64,000 nucleotides of DNA from JANQPX01 sp965204405. GTDB lineage: Bacteria; Pseudomonadota; Alphaproteobacteria; Geminicoccales; Geminicoccaceae. The stretch is from positions 2,976,001 through 3,040,000 of the forward strand of contig CBDBEN010000005.1 of NCBI GenBank assembly GCA_965204405.1, in the 5' to 3' direction. The position numbers and the translations under genes are program-made. Below the pieces are notes generated by a model. It was not told the DNA's origin and ran no database searches. It saw nothing but the letters and a program-made list of their open reading frames with translations. This document shows, piece by piece, positions 9,036 to 17,466 of the stretch. Every line of letters starts with the position of its first letter. The first letter of the stretch is position 1.

Positions 9036-10238
9036 TCAGCCTCTTGACCAATAGCTATCGGGCGGTGGGCCAAAATCAATCAGAGCGCAGCTATAGACGG
9101 CGGTTTCATCGAAGGGATAGCGAGATTCAATCTCCGGCGTGAGCGTCAATCCGAGGCCGGGGGCGGTGGGACGGAGGAGCTGGCCATTTTCGATACGGCC
9201 CTGATCGGCGATCATTTCGGCGCCGAGCGGGAAGGCCAGCATCGGGTATTCGACCAGCTTGCCGCCTGCCACAAAGGCGGCGTGATAGCTTGCCATGATC
9301 GCCGCCGCCCCGCCCCATGCATGGACCACGACATCAGTGCCCTTCGCCTTCGCCGCCTTGAAAACGTCCATCACCGCCGTAATGCCGCCCATGACCGAGG
9401 CGTCAGGTTGCACGAAGTCGTAGACGTCGGCCTCGATGCGCTCGATCATCTCCTTAGGCGTAGTGATGATCTCGCCACCGCAAACCTGCACATCGATTTT
9501 TTCGCGAAGCTCGCGAAAGCCTTCCGGGCAGTCCGGGCCGATCGCCTCCTCGACGAAGACCATGCGCCGATCTGTAAGCCCGTGGACGGCCTCGACGAAG
9601 GTAACGACGTCGTCGACGGCCTGTGGCGGATCGGCGAGGTTCTGGCACATGTCAACGCCAACCTCAATGCCGCGCCGCCCGGCTTCCTCCAGCACCCAGG
9701 CAGTGCGAAAAATATCGGTCTTGATCGAGCGGACTTTGTAGAGTGTGATGCCGAGGCTCTCTAGCAGATCGAACTCGCGAAAAAACTGATCCTTGGCGTC
9801 ACAGCAGCCGCCCGATCCATAGATTCGAATTTCTTCGGACTTTGCACCGCCCAGGAGATCGTAGACCGGCTTGTCCAGGCTCTTGCCCTTCGCATCCTGC
9901 AGGGCGATCTCGAACGCGGCGATCACATGGCGGGCTGCACCCTGAAGGGACCAGTAGTCGCAAAGGGAGCGCAGATCCCGAACCCGTCCTTCGATGTCGA
10001 AGCCGTCCTTGCCCAGCACTTGGGGCGTGCAGAGATCAACGATCGACTTGAAAACCAGCGGCGCAAAAACGGCGAGATAGCCCTCGCCGAGACCAGTCAC
10101 ACCGTTGTCCAGCGTCACTTCGACCATGCCGATCGTGCGCTTCGGTCCGTTCGGAAAGCACTCCTTGATCTCGGGATCGTCGGCATCGGCATAGGGAGAT
10201 GAAAGAAGGACACTGCGAACTTTTTTGATACTGGGCAT
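9036..10238 (-). CDS. Enolase-superfamily (mandelate racemase/muconate lactonising) enzyme, probable acid-sugar dehydratase
   Basis: A 400-residue member of the enolase superfamily. An N-terminal capping domain is followed by a barrel with the expected ligands: LYKVRS (the KxR position), GVDMCQ (Asp), FVEEAIG (Glu) and VCGGEI (Glu), then QPDASVMGG (Asp) and VVHAWGGAA (His). The Asp-His pair places it in the mandelate-racemase subgroup, whose members abstract a proton alpha to a carboxylate and often dehydrate sugar acids. The start overlaps the stop of the hydroxyacid dehydrogenase gene by one base, so the two are co-transcribed. The exact sugar acid is unknown. Confidence 0.85.
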   Translation of the reverse strand: MPSIKKVRSVLLSSPYADADDPEIKECFPNGPKRTIGMVEVTLDNGVTGLGEGYLAVFAPLVFKSIVDLCTPQVLGKDGFDIEGRVRDLRSLCDYWSLQGAARHVIAAFEIALQDAKGKSLDKPVYDLLGGAKSEEIRIYGSGGCCDAKDQFFREFDLLESLGITLYKVRSIKTDIFRTAWVLEEAGRRGIEVGVDMCQNLADPPQAVDDVVTFVEAVHGLTDRRMVFVEEAIGPDCPEGFRELREKIDVQVCGGEIITTPKEMIERIEADVYDFVQPDASVMGGITAVMDVFKAAKAKGTDVVVHAWGGAAAIMASYHAAFVAGGKLVEYPMLAFPLGAEMIADQGRIENGQLLRPTAPGLGLTLTPEIESRYPFDETAVYSCALIDFGPPPDSYWSRG

Positions 10239-11149
10239 CAGTATCCCTTCGCGAAGTCGACGAGGCCATTGAGCGGCTCGCTCTTTTGGTAACGAGTGAG
10301 ATTGTCGAGAAAAACATCGATCTTGCGATCGAGCTCGTCCGCGGTGCCGCCGGCGCTATGCTGCGTGACGATGGTGTTGGGGCAGCACCAGAACGCGTGA
10401 TCGGCAGGCAGCGGTTCATCCTGGGTCACATCGATAACCGCACCGCCGAGTTGTTCGGCTTCGAGCGCTTTAGCGAGCGCTGCTTCGTCGACCAGGGAGC
10501 CACGGCCGAAATTGCAAAAGACTGCACCCGGTTTCATGCGCGCCAACCGCGGTTGGTCGAACAGGCCGCGCGTCCCAGGTGTATCGGGTGCCGTGGCGAT
10601 GAGGATGTCAGCATCGGCCAGGGCAGTGTCGAGCCCTTGGGCGGTCCAACCGCTTGTGAGGTGGTCGATCCGGCAGCCGAACGGGGCGAGCAGATCGGCG
10701 ACCCGCCGATTGATCGCGCCATAGCCGAACAGCAGAACGTTGGCATTCCGGAGCAGCCGAAGATCTTCCCTGAGCGGATCGCCGACCCACTCGGCGCGCT
10801 GCTGCAGGACCGCCAGCCGATCAATGCCGCGCCCAAGCGCCAGAATGCCGGCAAGCGCGGTTTCCGCGACCGGGTCGGCAAAGAAGCCAGCGAGGTTCGT
10901 GATCTGCACCGATCCTTCCGGGCGCGACAAATCAAGGTCCGCATATTCGTCGAAGCCAACTGATTCCAGCTGCATCCAGCGGAGCGCCTGATTGGCCGCC
11001 ACGACTGCAGGCTCGGGATTGCCGAAGACCACGGCACAATCGGAAGCCTCGGTGGGATCCTGAAATCTGATGCCCCAATCTCCTGCCCCCTGTTGCAATC
11101 TCGCCTGCTGTTCGCTGCCGAGAACGACACAGCAAGATATGATCGTCAT
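10238..11149 (-). CDS. D-2-hydroxyacid dehydrogenase (NAD-binding)
   Basis: A 303-residue member of the D-isomer 2-hydroxyacid dehydrogenase family. The Rossmann motif appears as LLFGYGAINRRVADLL; the catalytic set is Arg in NFGRGSLVDEAAL, Glu in TQDEPLP and His in TQHSAGG. I chose the ATG at 11149 because of AAGGGGG upstream; the frame extends 20 codons further. It would interconvert a 2-keto acid and a D-2-hydroxyacid, and sits directly upstream of the enolase-superfamily gene, suggesting consecutive steps in one acid-degradation pathway. Confidence 0.85.
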   Translation of the reverse strand: MTIISCCVVLGSEQQARLQQGAGDWGIRFQDPTEASDCAVVFGNPEPAVVAANQALRWMQLESVGFDEYADLDLSRPEGSVQITNLAGFFADPVAETALAGILALGRGIDRLAVLQQRAEWVGDPLREDLRLLRNANVLLFGYGAINRRVADLLAPFGCRIDHLTSGWTAQGLDTALADADILIATAPDTPGTRGLFDQPRLARMKPGAVFCNFGRGSLVDEAALAKALEAEQLGGAVIDVTQDEPLPADHAFWCCPNTIVTQHSAGGTADELDRKIDVFLDNLTRYQKSEPLNGLVDFAKGY

Positions 11150-11274
11150 CGCCGCCCCCTTGTTTCCGATGCATTTCCACGCCTTCAATGATCTCACTAC
11201 TTCTTTCATCGACCGCGTCTTAGGTCTTGATCTGAAACGGCGAAAATTTAACGTTCAACGTCGTACGTTGTTCG

Positions 11275-12330
11275 TCAGCCGGCTGGCTGCGTCAGCGCCA
11301 GCCTGCGGATTTCCGGCCTGAGCGATTGATCCTGCTGGCTGCGGATCGCTTTTCGAAAATCGCTCGGAGTCTGGCCGAAGTGGCCTTTGAACGCGCGGGA
11401 AAACACCGAAGGATAGGAGAAGCCGCAGGCGATCGAGATGTCCTTCAGGCTCATGTCTTCGTAGAAGAGGAAATTCCTCGCGGCCTGCAGGCGAATCAGG
11501 AGGTAGAGCTGCATCGGCGTCTCGCGGAAATGGCTCTGACAGTACCGTTCCAGCGAACGTATCGAGAGACCAAGCCGCTCGGCCATCTCGGTGGGTGACA
11601 GCGGAAAATCGAGATGTCTCTCCATCAATTCAATGATACGCGCGGACAGCGAGGCTCCCCCCGGTCTCGGTCTGCTGTCCAAGCGTTGTGGCCTGTCTGC
11701 GGAACGGCGGGTATGCACCAGCGCATTGGCGACTTCGTTAGCGAGCGCTTCATCGTAGCAGCGCCCGATCAGATCGAGCATCAGGTCGAGAGTCGCCACA
11801 CCGCCGCCGCAGAACGCGATCGCATCACCGATATCATAGAGCGCATCCTTCACCGGGATCTCGGGAAATCGCTCCTGAAAGGTCGGAACAGCTTCCCAGT
11901 GAAGTATGGCATCCCGCCCCCGCGCGAGCCCGCTTTGCGCAAGCGCGAAAGCCGCCGTGTCGACAGCGGCGATCACGGTTCCGTAACGTCTAACCGACCG
12001 AAGCTTGGCAAGCAACGCCGGCGAATTCCTCTGGGTCGGCAGATTGCCTTCGAACAGGAAAAGATAGTCGGCTTTCGGTAAATCGCTAAGACCGAAATCA
12101 ACTTCTGTCCACATGCCGTTGCTCGCTCGGACCGGTGCACCGTCGACAGAAGCATAATGCCAAGCGAAAAGTTTGGAACCGCTGTTTTGATTGGCAATCC
12201 TGAGCGCCTCACTCGCCAGGATCAGCGCATTGATCGGGAATTCCGGCTGCAGAAGAAAGATGAAGCACGGAACGACACGTTGACCGCCACGCCCGCATTG
12301 GGAGGCCCCACCAGTCAACCTCTGTACCAT
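11275..12330 (-). CDS. GlxA-type transcriptional regulator (DJ-1/PfpI-like domain plus AraC helix-turn-helix)
   Basis: A 351-residue regulator. The N-terminal two thirds is an amidase-like DJ-1/PfpI domain (FIFLLQPEFPINALILASEAL; the pattern CGGGVATLDLMLDLI), and the C-terminus is an AraC-type DNA-binding domain (MAERLGLSIRSLERYC, then DISIACGFSYPSVFSRAFKGHFG). Members of this family, such as GbdR and CdhR, activate catabolic operons in response to amine or carnitine-like compounds. It is divergent from the DapA-like/ABC operon and upstream of the two dehydratase/dehydrogenase genes, so it probably controls both. Confidence 0.88.
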   Translation of the reverse strand: MVQRLTGGASQCGRGGQRVVPCFIFLLQPEFPINALILASEALRIANQNSGSKLFAWHYASVDGAPVRASNGMWTEVDFGLSDLPKADYLFLFEGNLPTQRNSPALLAKLRSVRRYGTVIAAVDTAAFALAQSGLARGRDAILHWEAVPTFQERFPEIPVKDALYDIGDAIAFCGGGVATLDLMLDLIGRCYDEALANEVANALVHTRRSADRPQRLDSRPRPGGASLSARIIELMERHLDFPLSPTEMAERLGLSIRSLERYCQSHFRETPMQLYLLIRLQAARNFLFYEDMSLKDISIACGFSYPSVFSRAFKGHFGQTPSDFRKAIRSQQDQSLRPEIRRLALTQPAG

Positions 12331-12456
12331 GATGTTGCTCTTCCGATGTTGCGCTGCAAGCTAAGATCCTGACGCTTTATGCAAACACGAAATCTTCCGC
12401 CGCGGCAAGGATGAAGCCTGGACGGAGTTGTTCGTGGTCCCCAGAAAGTCGGAGCG

Positions 12457-13428
12457 ATGGGTTTGACCGATACCGGCGTACTGAAAAAGAAGCTCGAAGG
12501 CTGCTACGTCACGGTGCCCACTCCCTTCGGCGACCAGCAGGGTTGGCCTGTCGACGAGCAAGCCCTTCGCGCTTATGTCCGTTTTCTGATCGACAACGGC
12601 CTGACCGCCGACTACGCGACCTTGCTGGCAGGCGGCGCCGCCGGCGATTTCTCCACCATGACCTTCGAGGAACGGGTGCGCGTGGCCGAGGTGGTGGCCG
12701 ATGAAGCGAACGGCGCCGTCCCACTCACCATGGGCGCTCAGACCACCAGCACGCTGGAGCTGGAACGCCTTGCCAAGGCTGCCGGGGCGATGGGGATTGA
12801 TTTCATTCAGATATCCTGCCCCTACTACTTCACCCACACTGAGGCGGACTTCGAGGAATTCGTAAAAGCGGGCGCGGCCGCTGCTCCCGGAGTCGGCATC
12901 ATTGTCTACAACACGTTTTGGACCTCGACCAACCTCTCCTTCGCCATGGTCGAACGGCTCGCCAAGATCCCGAACATCGTCGGCCTCAAATGGGCGACAC
13001 CGCGCACCGACGCGATGGAGTTCGAGGACGTCGCCTCGCGTTTCGCCGAGCGCTTCACCATCATCGACAACAATCTCTTCTTCCCAATGAGCGCCATGCC
13101 GGCGCTGGGTGCGCGCGCCTTCGAGGTGCATCTCTGCAACTTCTGGCCGGCCTGGGGCATCAAGCTGATCGACGAGGCTAAAGCCGGCAACTATGCTGAA
13201 ATCGCCCGAATGATGGTCGAGGAGGCAATGCCCTTCTACAAGCTCTGGGTCGATATCGAGCAAAACTTTACCAGCGGTGACGGTTATCTCGACAAGCTTT
13301 GCATGGAGCTGGTCGGCCTGCCCTCCAGCCGCTGCCGACCGCCGACTAGGGACGTCCGTGAACCCTACCGTGAGGCCACGCGAACCATGATGCGGACGAT
13401 CGGTGTCCCCGGATTGGTGGATCATTAA
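12457..13428 (+). CDS. Dihydrodipicolinate synthase/N-acetylneuraminate lyase family protein
   Basis: A 323-residue barrel of the DapA family. The expected Schiff-base lysine is in IVGLKWATP and the preceding tyrosine in IIVYNTFW; the substrate-carboxylate loop appears as LLAGGAAGDFSTM, which departs from the usual GTTGE and so argues against true DapA activity. Family members with this kind of context act as 2-keto-3-deoxy acid aldolases or dehydratases, which would fit after the enolase-type dehydratase. It opens a plus-strand operon with an ABC transporter 40 nt downstream. Confidence 0.83.
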   Translation: MGLTDTGVLKKKLEGCYVTVPTPFGDQQGWPVDEQALRAYVRFLIDNGLTADYATLLAGGAAGDFSTMTFEERVRVAEVVADEANGAVPLTMGAQTTSTLELERLAKAAGAMGIDFIQISCPYYFTHTEADFEEFVKAGAAAAPGVGIIVYNTFWTSTNLSFAMVERLAKIPNIVGLKWATPRTDAMEFEDVASRFAERFTIIDNNLFFPMSAMPALGARAFEVHLCNFWPAWGIKLIDEAKAGNYAEIARMMVEEAMPFYKLWVDIEQNFTSGDGYLDKLCMELVGLPSSRCRPPTRDVREPYREATRTMMRTIGVPGLVDH

Positions 13429-13469
13429 AGATGCTCAAGAACGTCAACTGAAAACAGAAAAGGGAGACA

Positions 13470-14468
13470 ATGATGAAACTCACCTCATTCGTTTTGGGAA
13501 CCGCCGTCGCGACGATCGCGCTTGGCAGCATTGCAAAAGCCGAGGATGACGTCCGCCTTCGGCTGAACTGGATGTATTACGGCTCTCACGCGGGCTTCGC
13601 GCTCGGCAAGGACAAGGGTTTGTATGACGAGGCCGGCATCGACGTCGACATCCGTTCCGGCAACGGTTCGTCATCGGCTCATCGTCTGGTCGCCAACGGC
13701 GACAGCACTTTTGCCTATGGCTCCTGCGCCGCCATGGTGACCCTCGCCGCTCAGGGAGCACCGCTGATTTCGGTGGGTGTGATCGACGCGTCGGGCACCG
13801 AGGCCGTGCTTGTCAGACCGGATGCCGGCGTCAAAGACATCACCGACCTCAAGGGTAAGAAAATCCTCACCACCGCGAATGCCGGCGTGAATACCTTCTT
13901 CCCGATCGTGCTCGCCAATGCCGGACTTAGCGAAGGTGATATCAACCTCACCAACGTGCCGGACGGAGCACTTGTTTCCTCTTATCTTCAGGGAGCCGGC
14001 GACGCGGTCGCGATCCTGGGCGGCCTGGATGACAAGCCTGCCGAAATCAAGGCGAATGGTGGTGATGATCCCGTCACTTTCGCCTATTCGGACTTCGGCG
14101 TGAACCAGGTCGGCTATTGTCTATCCACCCACAAGGACACGGTCGCCAACAATCCGGATCTGGTTAAACGTTTCGTCGGCGCGACAATGGCCGCCTATGC
14201 CGAGACGGAAAAGGACCCGGCTGCCGCAATTGATTCCATGGCGGACATCGTCGGCGGCACCATGGCCGAGGACCAGGGCAAGGCGCAGGCCAGCTCCGTA
14301 CTCGACGTCACCCTCGGCATCCTCTACTCGGCGGCCAATACTGACAAGACTCTCGGCATGCACGTCGCCTCGGACTGGGAGGACATGCTCGGTCTGATGA
14401 AAGAATATAACGACCTCGAAACCGACATGGTCGCCTCCGACTTCTACAGCAACGACTTTCTCCCTTAA
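13470..14468 (+). CDS. ABC transporter substrate-binding protein, NMT1/TauA family
   Basis: A 332-residue periplasmic binding protein preceded by AAGGGAG. A signal peptide spans about residues 1-24 (ending SIAKAE). The mature protein has the NMT1/THI5/SsuA layout: LRLNWMYYGSHAGFALGKDKGLYDEAG at the start, then the DLKGKKI segment near residue 130. Homologues carry pyrimidine precursors, sulfonates, aromatic or other small anions. It is the first of three transporter genes; the ligand cannot be read from sequence, though the neighbouring enzymes suggest an organic or sugar acid. Confidence 0.88.
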   Translation: MMKLTSFVLGTAVATIALGSIAKAEDDVRLRLNWMYYGSHAGFALGKDKGLYDEAGIDVDIRSGNGSSSAHRLVANGDSTFAYGSCAAMVTLAAQGAPLISVGVIDASGTEAVLVRPDAGVKDITDLKGKKILTTANAGVNTFFPIVLANAGLSEGDINLTNVPDGALVSSYLQGAGDAVAILGGLDDKPAEIKANGGDDPVTFAYSDFGVNQVGYCLSTHKDTVANNPDLVKRFVGATMAAYAETEKDPAAAIDSMADIVGGTMAEDQGKAQASSVLDVTLGILYSAANTDKTLGMHVASDWEDMLGLMKEYNDLETDMVASDFYSNDFLP

Positions 14469-14526
14469 CCAGCTGCGTGCTGGATCATTGATTTTGGGTT
14501 GATGCGTGGCCGGAGTGAGAACCTAA

Positions 14527-15294
14527 ATGAGTGCTGCGATCGAGCTCAAGTCAGTGGAAAAAACCTTCGGTGAGGGGGCGGAGGCGGTCCACGCCTTCGG
14601 CCCTGCCGATCTCGACATTAAACCCGGTGAGTTTGTCTCGCTGCTCGGCCCGTCGGGTTGCGGCAAGTCGACCGTGATGCTGATGATGGCCGGCCTCCTG
14701 GAGCGAAGTGCCGGCGACATCTTAGTTAACGACCGGTCCGTCGACCGACCGCAGACCGATATCGGCATCATGTTCCAGGACAACACGCTGATGCCTTGGC
14801 GCACGGTGCAGGGCAACGTCGAAATCCAGCTCGAAATGCGTGGCCTCCCCCTCGACGACTACCAGGAAAAAATCCAGCAGCTGCTGCAAGCTGTTCACTT
14901 GAACGGCTTCGAGCATCGCCTGCCGTCCGAGCTCTCCGGCGGCATGCAGCAACGTGCCGCTTTCTGCCAGGCCCTGATCCACGAACCAGACACCGTGCTT
15001 TTGGATGAACCGCTCGGCAAGCTGGATGCCATGACCAGAGAGCGCATCCGCCACGATCTGCAAGCACTCTGGATGGAGCGCAAACCCACCGTCGTTTTCG
15101 TCACCCACAGCATCGAGGAAGCCGTTCAGCTCTCCACCCGCGTCTGCATCATTACCCCACGCCCAGGCACCATCGACCGCATCATTCCGATCGATCTCCC
15201 CTGGCCGCGCGATCTCTCCGTCAAGAAAAGTCCCGCCTTCGCCCATTATCTCGCCGAAATCCAGGAGGTCTTCCATGGCTACGGCGTCCTCTGA
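14527..15294 (+). CDS. ABC transporter ATP-binding protein (TauB/SsuB-like)
   Basis: A 255-residue ATPase with Walker A GPSGCGKST, Q-loop in MFQDNTLMPWRT, signature LSGGMQQRAAFCQAL, Walker B VLLDEPLGKLD and switch histidine in VTHSIEEA. The MPWRT segment after the Q-loop is characteristic of nitrate/sulfonate/taurine importers. It overlaps the following permease gene by 20 nt, so the two are translationally linked. Confidence 0.92.
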   Translation: MSAAIELKSVEKTFGEGAEAVHAFGPADLDIKPGEFVSLLGPSGCGKSTVMLMMAGLLERSAGDILVNDRSVDRPQTDIGIMFQDNTLMPWRTVQGNVEIQLEMRGLPLDDYQEKIQQLLQAVHLNGFEHRLPSELSGGMQQRAAFCQALIHEPDTVLLDEPLGKLDAMTRERIRHDLQALWMERKPTVVFVTHSIEEAVQLSTRVCIITPRPGTIDRIIPIDLPWPRDLSVKKSPAFAHYLAEIQEVFHGYGVL

Positions 15295-16123
15295 GGGGAG
15301 CGGGGGCGACGCGCCCCAGCGTGGATTTGAAGGAGCTTGGAACCCGCTGGCAGCCATTGCCGCCTGGGTTAGAAACTCCTGGATGTTTATTGCGTTCTTC
15401 GTCGGCTTCTTCCTGTTCTGGGAGTTCGCGATCGACTGGTTCAGCGTACCGCGCTACATCCTCCCGAAGCCGTCCGAGATCGTCACCAAAAGCGCTGCCG
15501 ATTTCGATCGGCTCGTCTACTACACTTATGTGACGGGGTTGGAGACAGTGATCGGCTACGCTGTTGCGATCATCCTCGCCGTGCCGCTTGGCCTCGCCAT
15601 CGCGTTTTCTTCAATCCTCAGAAAAACCATCTACCCGTTCTTCGTCAGCGTCGAGATGACCCCGAAGATCGCCTTCGCGCCGCTCTTTATCTCCTGGCTC
15701 GGCTTCGGCCTTCTGCCCAAGGTTATCATCGTTTTCCTGGTCTGCTTCTTTCCGATCGTCTTGAACGCCATCCTCGCGTTTAGCTCACTCAGTGAAGAAC
15801 TGACCCGCTTTTGCCGTGCGACCGGCGCAGGCCCGATCCGCACCTTCTTCAAAGTCCGGCTACCGGCCGCCCTTCCCCAATGCTTCGTCGGCTTCAAATA
15901 CGCCGCCATCAACGCTACCGTCGGTGCGACCATCGCCGAATTCATCGGCTCGGACGAAGGCCTCGGCTTCTACATCCAGATCGTCACCGGCAACATGCGC
16001 CCCGACCTTGCCTTCGCCGGCATTTTTCTTCTAACGCTGCTCGGCCTTTCTTTGTTCGGCCTCGTCACCCTGGCAGAGCGGCTGCTGATCCCCTGGCATA
16101 TCTCGCAAAAGCGCAGCATTTGA
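15275..16123 (+). CDS. ABC transporter permease (TauC/SsuC-like)
   Basis: A 282-residue inner-membrane protein with about six hydrophobic helices. The cytoplasmic EAA loop, which contacts the ATPase, is ELTRFCRATGAGPIRTFFKV. It completes the first NMT1-type importer. After its stop there is a short non-coding stretch with remnants of other DNA, then an IS630 element, so the cluster ends here. Confidence 0.92.
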   Translation: MATASSEGSGGDAPQRGFEGAWNPLAAIAAWVRNSWMFIAFFVGFFLFWEFAIDWFSVPRYILPKPSEIVTKSAADFDRLVYYTYVTGLETVIGYAVAIILAVPLGLAIAFSSILRKTIYPFFVSVEMTPKIAFAPLFISWLGFGLLPKVIIVFLVCFFPIVLNAILAFSSLSEELTRFCRATGAGPIRTFFKVRLPAALPQCFVGFKYAAINATVGATIAEFIGSDEGLGFYIQIVTGNMRPDLAFAGIFLLTLLGLSLFGLVTLAERLLIPWHISQKRSI

Positions 16124-16164
16124 CGGCTGCCTGAATGAGTTCCCTCAGAGTCCATACGAGTAGC

Positions 16165-16320
16165 TCATTCTAGGCCCATCTTTTGGGTGATCTTGCGAAG
16201 CTTCGCGATGTGGACCGCGGCGACGTCAGTTCGTTTGCGCCCGCTGCCAGGATCGAACGCCCGCCACGAAGGGGCTCTATTGCAAAAGGAACTACGGTGC
16301 TGACGACCGTTCGCCCGTAG
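16165..16320 (-). pseudogene. Short open frame fragment of unknown origin, cut by IS630
   Basis: On the minus strand a frame is open from the IS630 boundary to a TGA at 16165-16167. Its last part reads as plausible coding (SWRAFDPGSGRKRTDVAAVH, then a lysine-rich tail), but no start is present and I cannot assign a family. Within it, GGCTCTATTGCAAA at about 16273-16286 matches IS6-family terminal repeats at 13 of 14 positions as I know them, so the stretch may be a junction between old insertions. Confidence 0.25.
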
Positions 16321-16420
16321 CTAGAGCACTTCCGCGACAGATTGAATCATCTCTGTCTATCAAGATGTTACGTTCAGGCCTGATGTGTTTCTCTTCCAGC
16401 AAACAGAGTTGGGAGGGATC

Positions 16421-16813
16421 ATGCCGCGAGCTTACTCGTTAGATTTACGCGAACGCCTGATCGAGGCTGTCGAAGCCGGCAGTTCGGCACGCGCCGCAGC
16501 TCGTCATCTTCAGGTGAGTGCATCGACGGCGGTCAAATGGGTGCAGCGCAAGCGCGAGACCGGCAGCGTCAATGCCAAGCCGATGCATGGTCATCCGCCG
16601 GCCAAGCTTTTGCCGCACAAAGATCGTCTTCTGCGGCTGGTGGCCGATGAACCGGATCTGACGCTCAAGCAGATTGGCGAACGCTTGGCGGCGGACGGCA
16701 TTCACGTCAGCAAGAGCTGCCTGCATACTTTTCTTTGGCGAAACCGCATCCGTTTAAAAAAAGACCGCGCACGCCGCGGAACAGAATCGTCCGGACGTCA
16801 GGAGACGGCGTGA
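16421..16813 (+). CDS. IS630 transposase, upstream frame (helix-turn-helix region)
   Basis: The ATG is preceded by GGGAGG. The product begins with PRAYSLDLRERL, the standard start of IS630 transposases, and continues with a helix-turn-helix (ARAAARHLQVSASTAVKWV) and a second DNA-binding helix set (LKQIGERLAADGIHVSKSCL). It ends early at a TGA at 16811-16813. Homology continues in the +1 frame, and the switch region is a run of seven A at 16756-16762, a likely slippage site for ribosome or RNA polymerase. Confidence 0.88.
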   Translation: MPRAYSLDLRERLIEAVEAGSSARAAARHLQVSASTAVKWVQRKRETGSVNAKPMHGHPPAKLLPHKDRLLRLVADEPDLTLKQIGERLAADGIHVSKSCLHTFLWRNRIRLKKDRARRGTESSGRQETA

Positions 16814-16856
16814 GGCCTGGCGGCGCGTTCAGCCTTGGATCGACCCGGATCGGCTG

Positions 16857-17357
16857 GTGTTCCTCGATGAAACTGGCTTCACCACGAAGATGACGAGGCT
16901 CTATGGTCGCTGTCCGATCGGCGAACGTCTGGTCAGCCCGGTTCCCCACGGCCACTGGAAAACGCTGACTTTCATTGCCGCCCTTCGGGTCGATGGCATC
17001 GACGCGCCCTGGATAATCGATGGTCCCATGGATGGTGTCGCGTTCCTCACCTATCTCCGTCATTGCCTGGCGCCGACGCTCAAGCACGGCGACATCGTGG
17101 TCATGGACAATCTGCCCGCCCACAAAGTCGCCGGCGTTCGTGACATTCTCCAAAAAGCCGGCGCCCAACTCTGCTACCTGCCACCCTACTCTCCGGACCT
17201 GAACCCGATCGAAAACGCGTTTGCCAAACTCAAAACCCTGATACGAAGCGCCGCCGCGCGCACCATCGACGGTTTGCAACAACAGATCGGCAAAACGCTC
17301 GACACCTTCTCCAAAACCGAGTGTGCAAACTACTTCAGGCATGCTGGATATGCGTAA
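16857..17357 (+). CDS. IS630 transposase, downstream frame (DDE catalytic domain)
   Basis: This frame holds the catalytic triad: Asp in FLDETGF, Asp in VVMDNLPAHK and Glu in SPDLNPIENAFAKLK. It lies in the +1 frame relative to the upstream part, and coding similarity in this frame begins right after the A7 run, so a fused protein needs a +1 shift or equivalent transcript slippage. The ATG-like start at 16857 is probably not used for the active enzyme. Confidence 0.85.
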   Translation: MFLDETGFTTKMTRLYGRCPIGERLVSPVPHGHWKTLTFIAALRVDGIDAPWIIDGPMDGVAFLTYLRHCLAPTLKHGDIVVMDNLPAHKVAGVRDILQKAGAQLCYLPPYSPDLNPIENAFAKLKTLIRSAAARTIDGLQQQIGKTLDTFSKTECANYFRHAGYA

Positions 17358-17466
17358 ACCTGACCAGGAAATGCTCTAGATCATGCCCGTGCCCTACTTT
17401 TGCATGCCGTAGCCATCGTAATTTCTTTTAAGGGCTGGCAAGAGTGGCGTGGTGGTTTGATGTCTA

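Larger units (their letters stand above)
16324..17376 (+). mobile_element. IS630-family insertion sequence, copy 1 (1053 bp)
   Basis: The element is bounded by the imperfect inverted repeats GAGCACTTCC and GGAAATGCTC and flanked by TA dinucleotides (16322-16323 and 17377-17378), the target-site duplication typical of the IS630/Tc1 group. A second copy at 34524-35576, displaced by 18200 bp in the same orientation, appears identical throughout. It contains two consecutive frames for a DDE transposase. The identity of the copies and clean ends imply recent movement. Confidence 0.93.
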
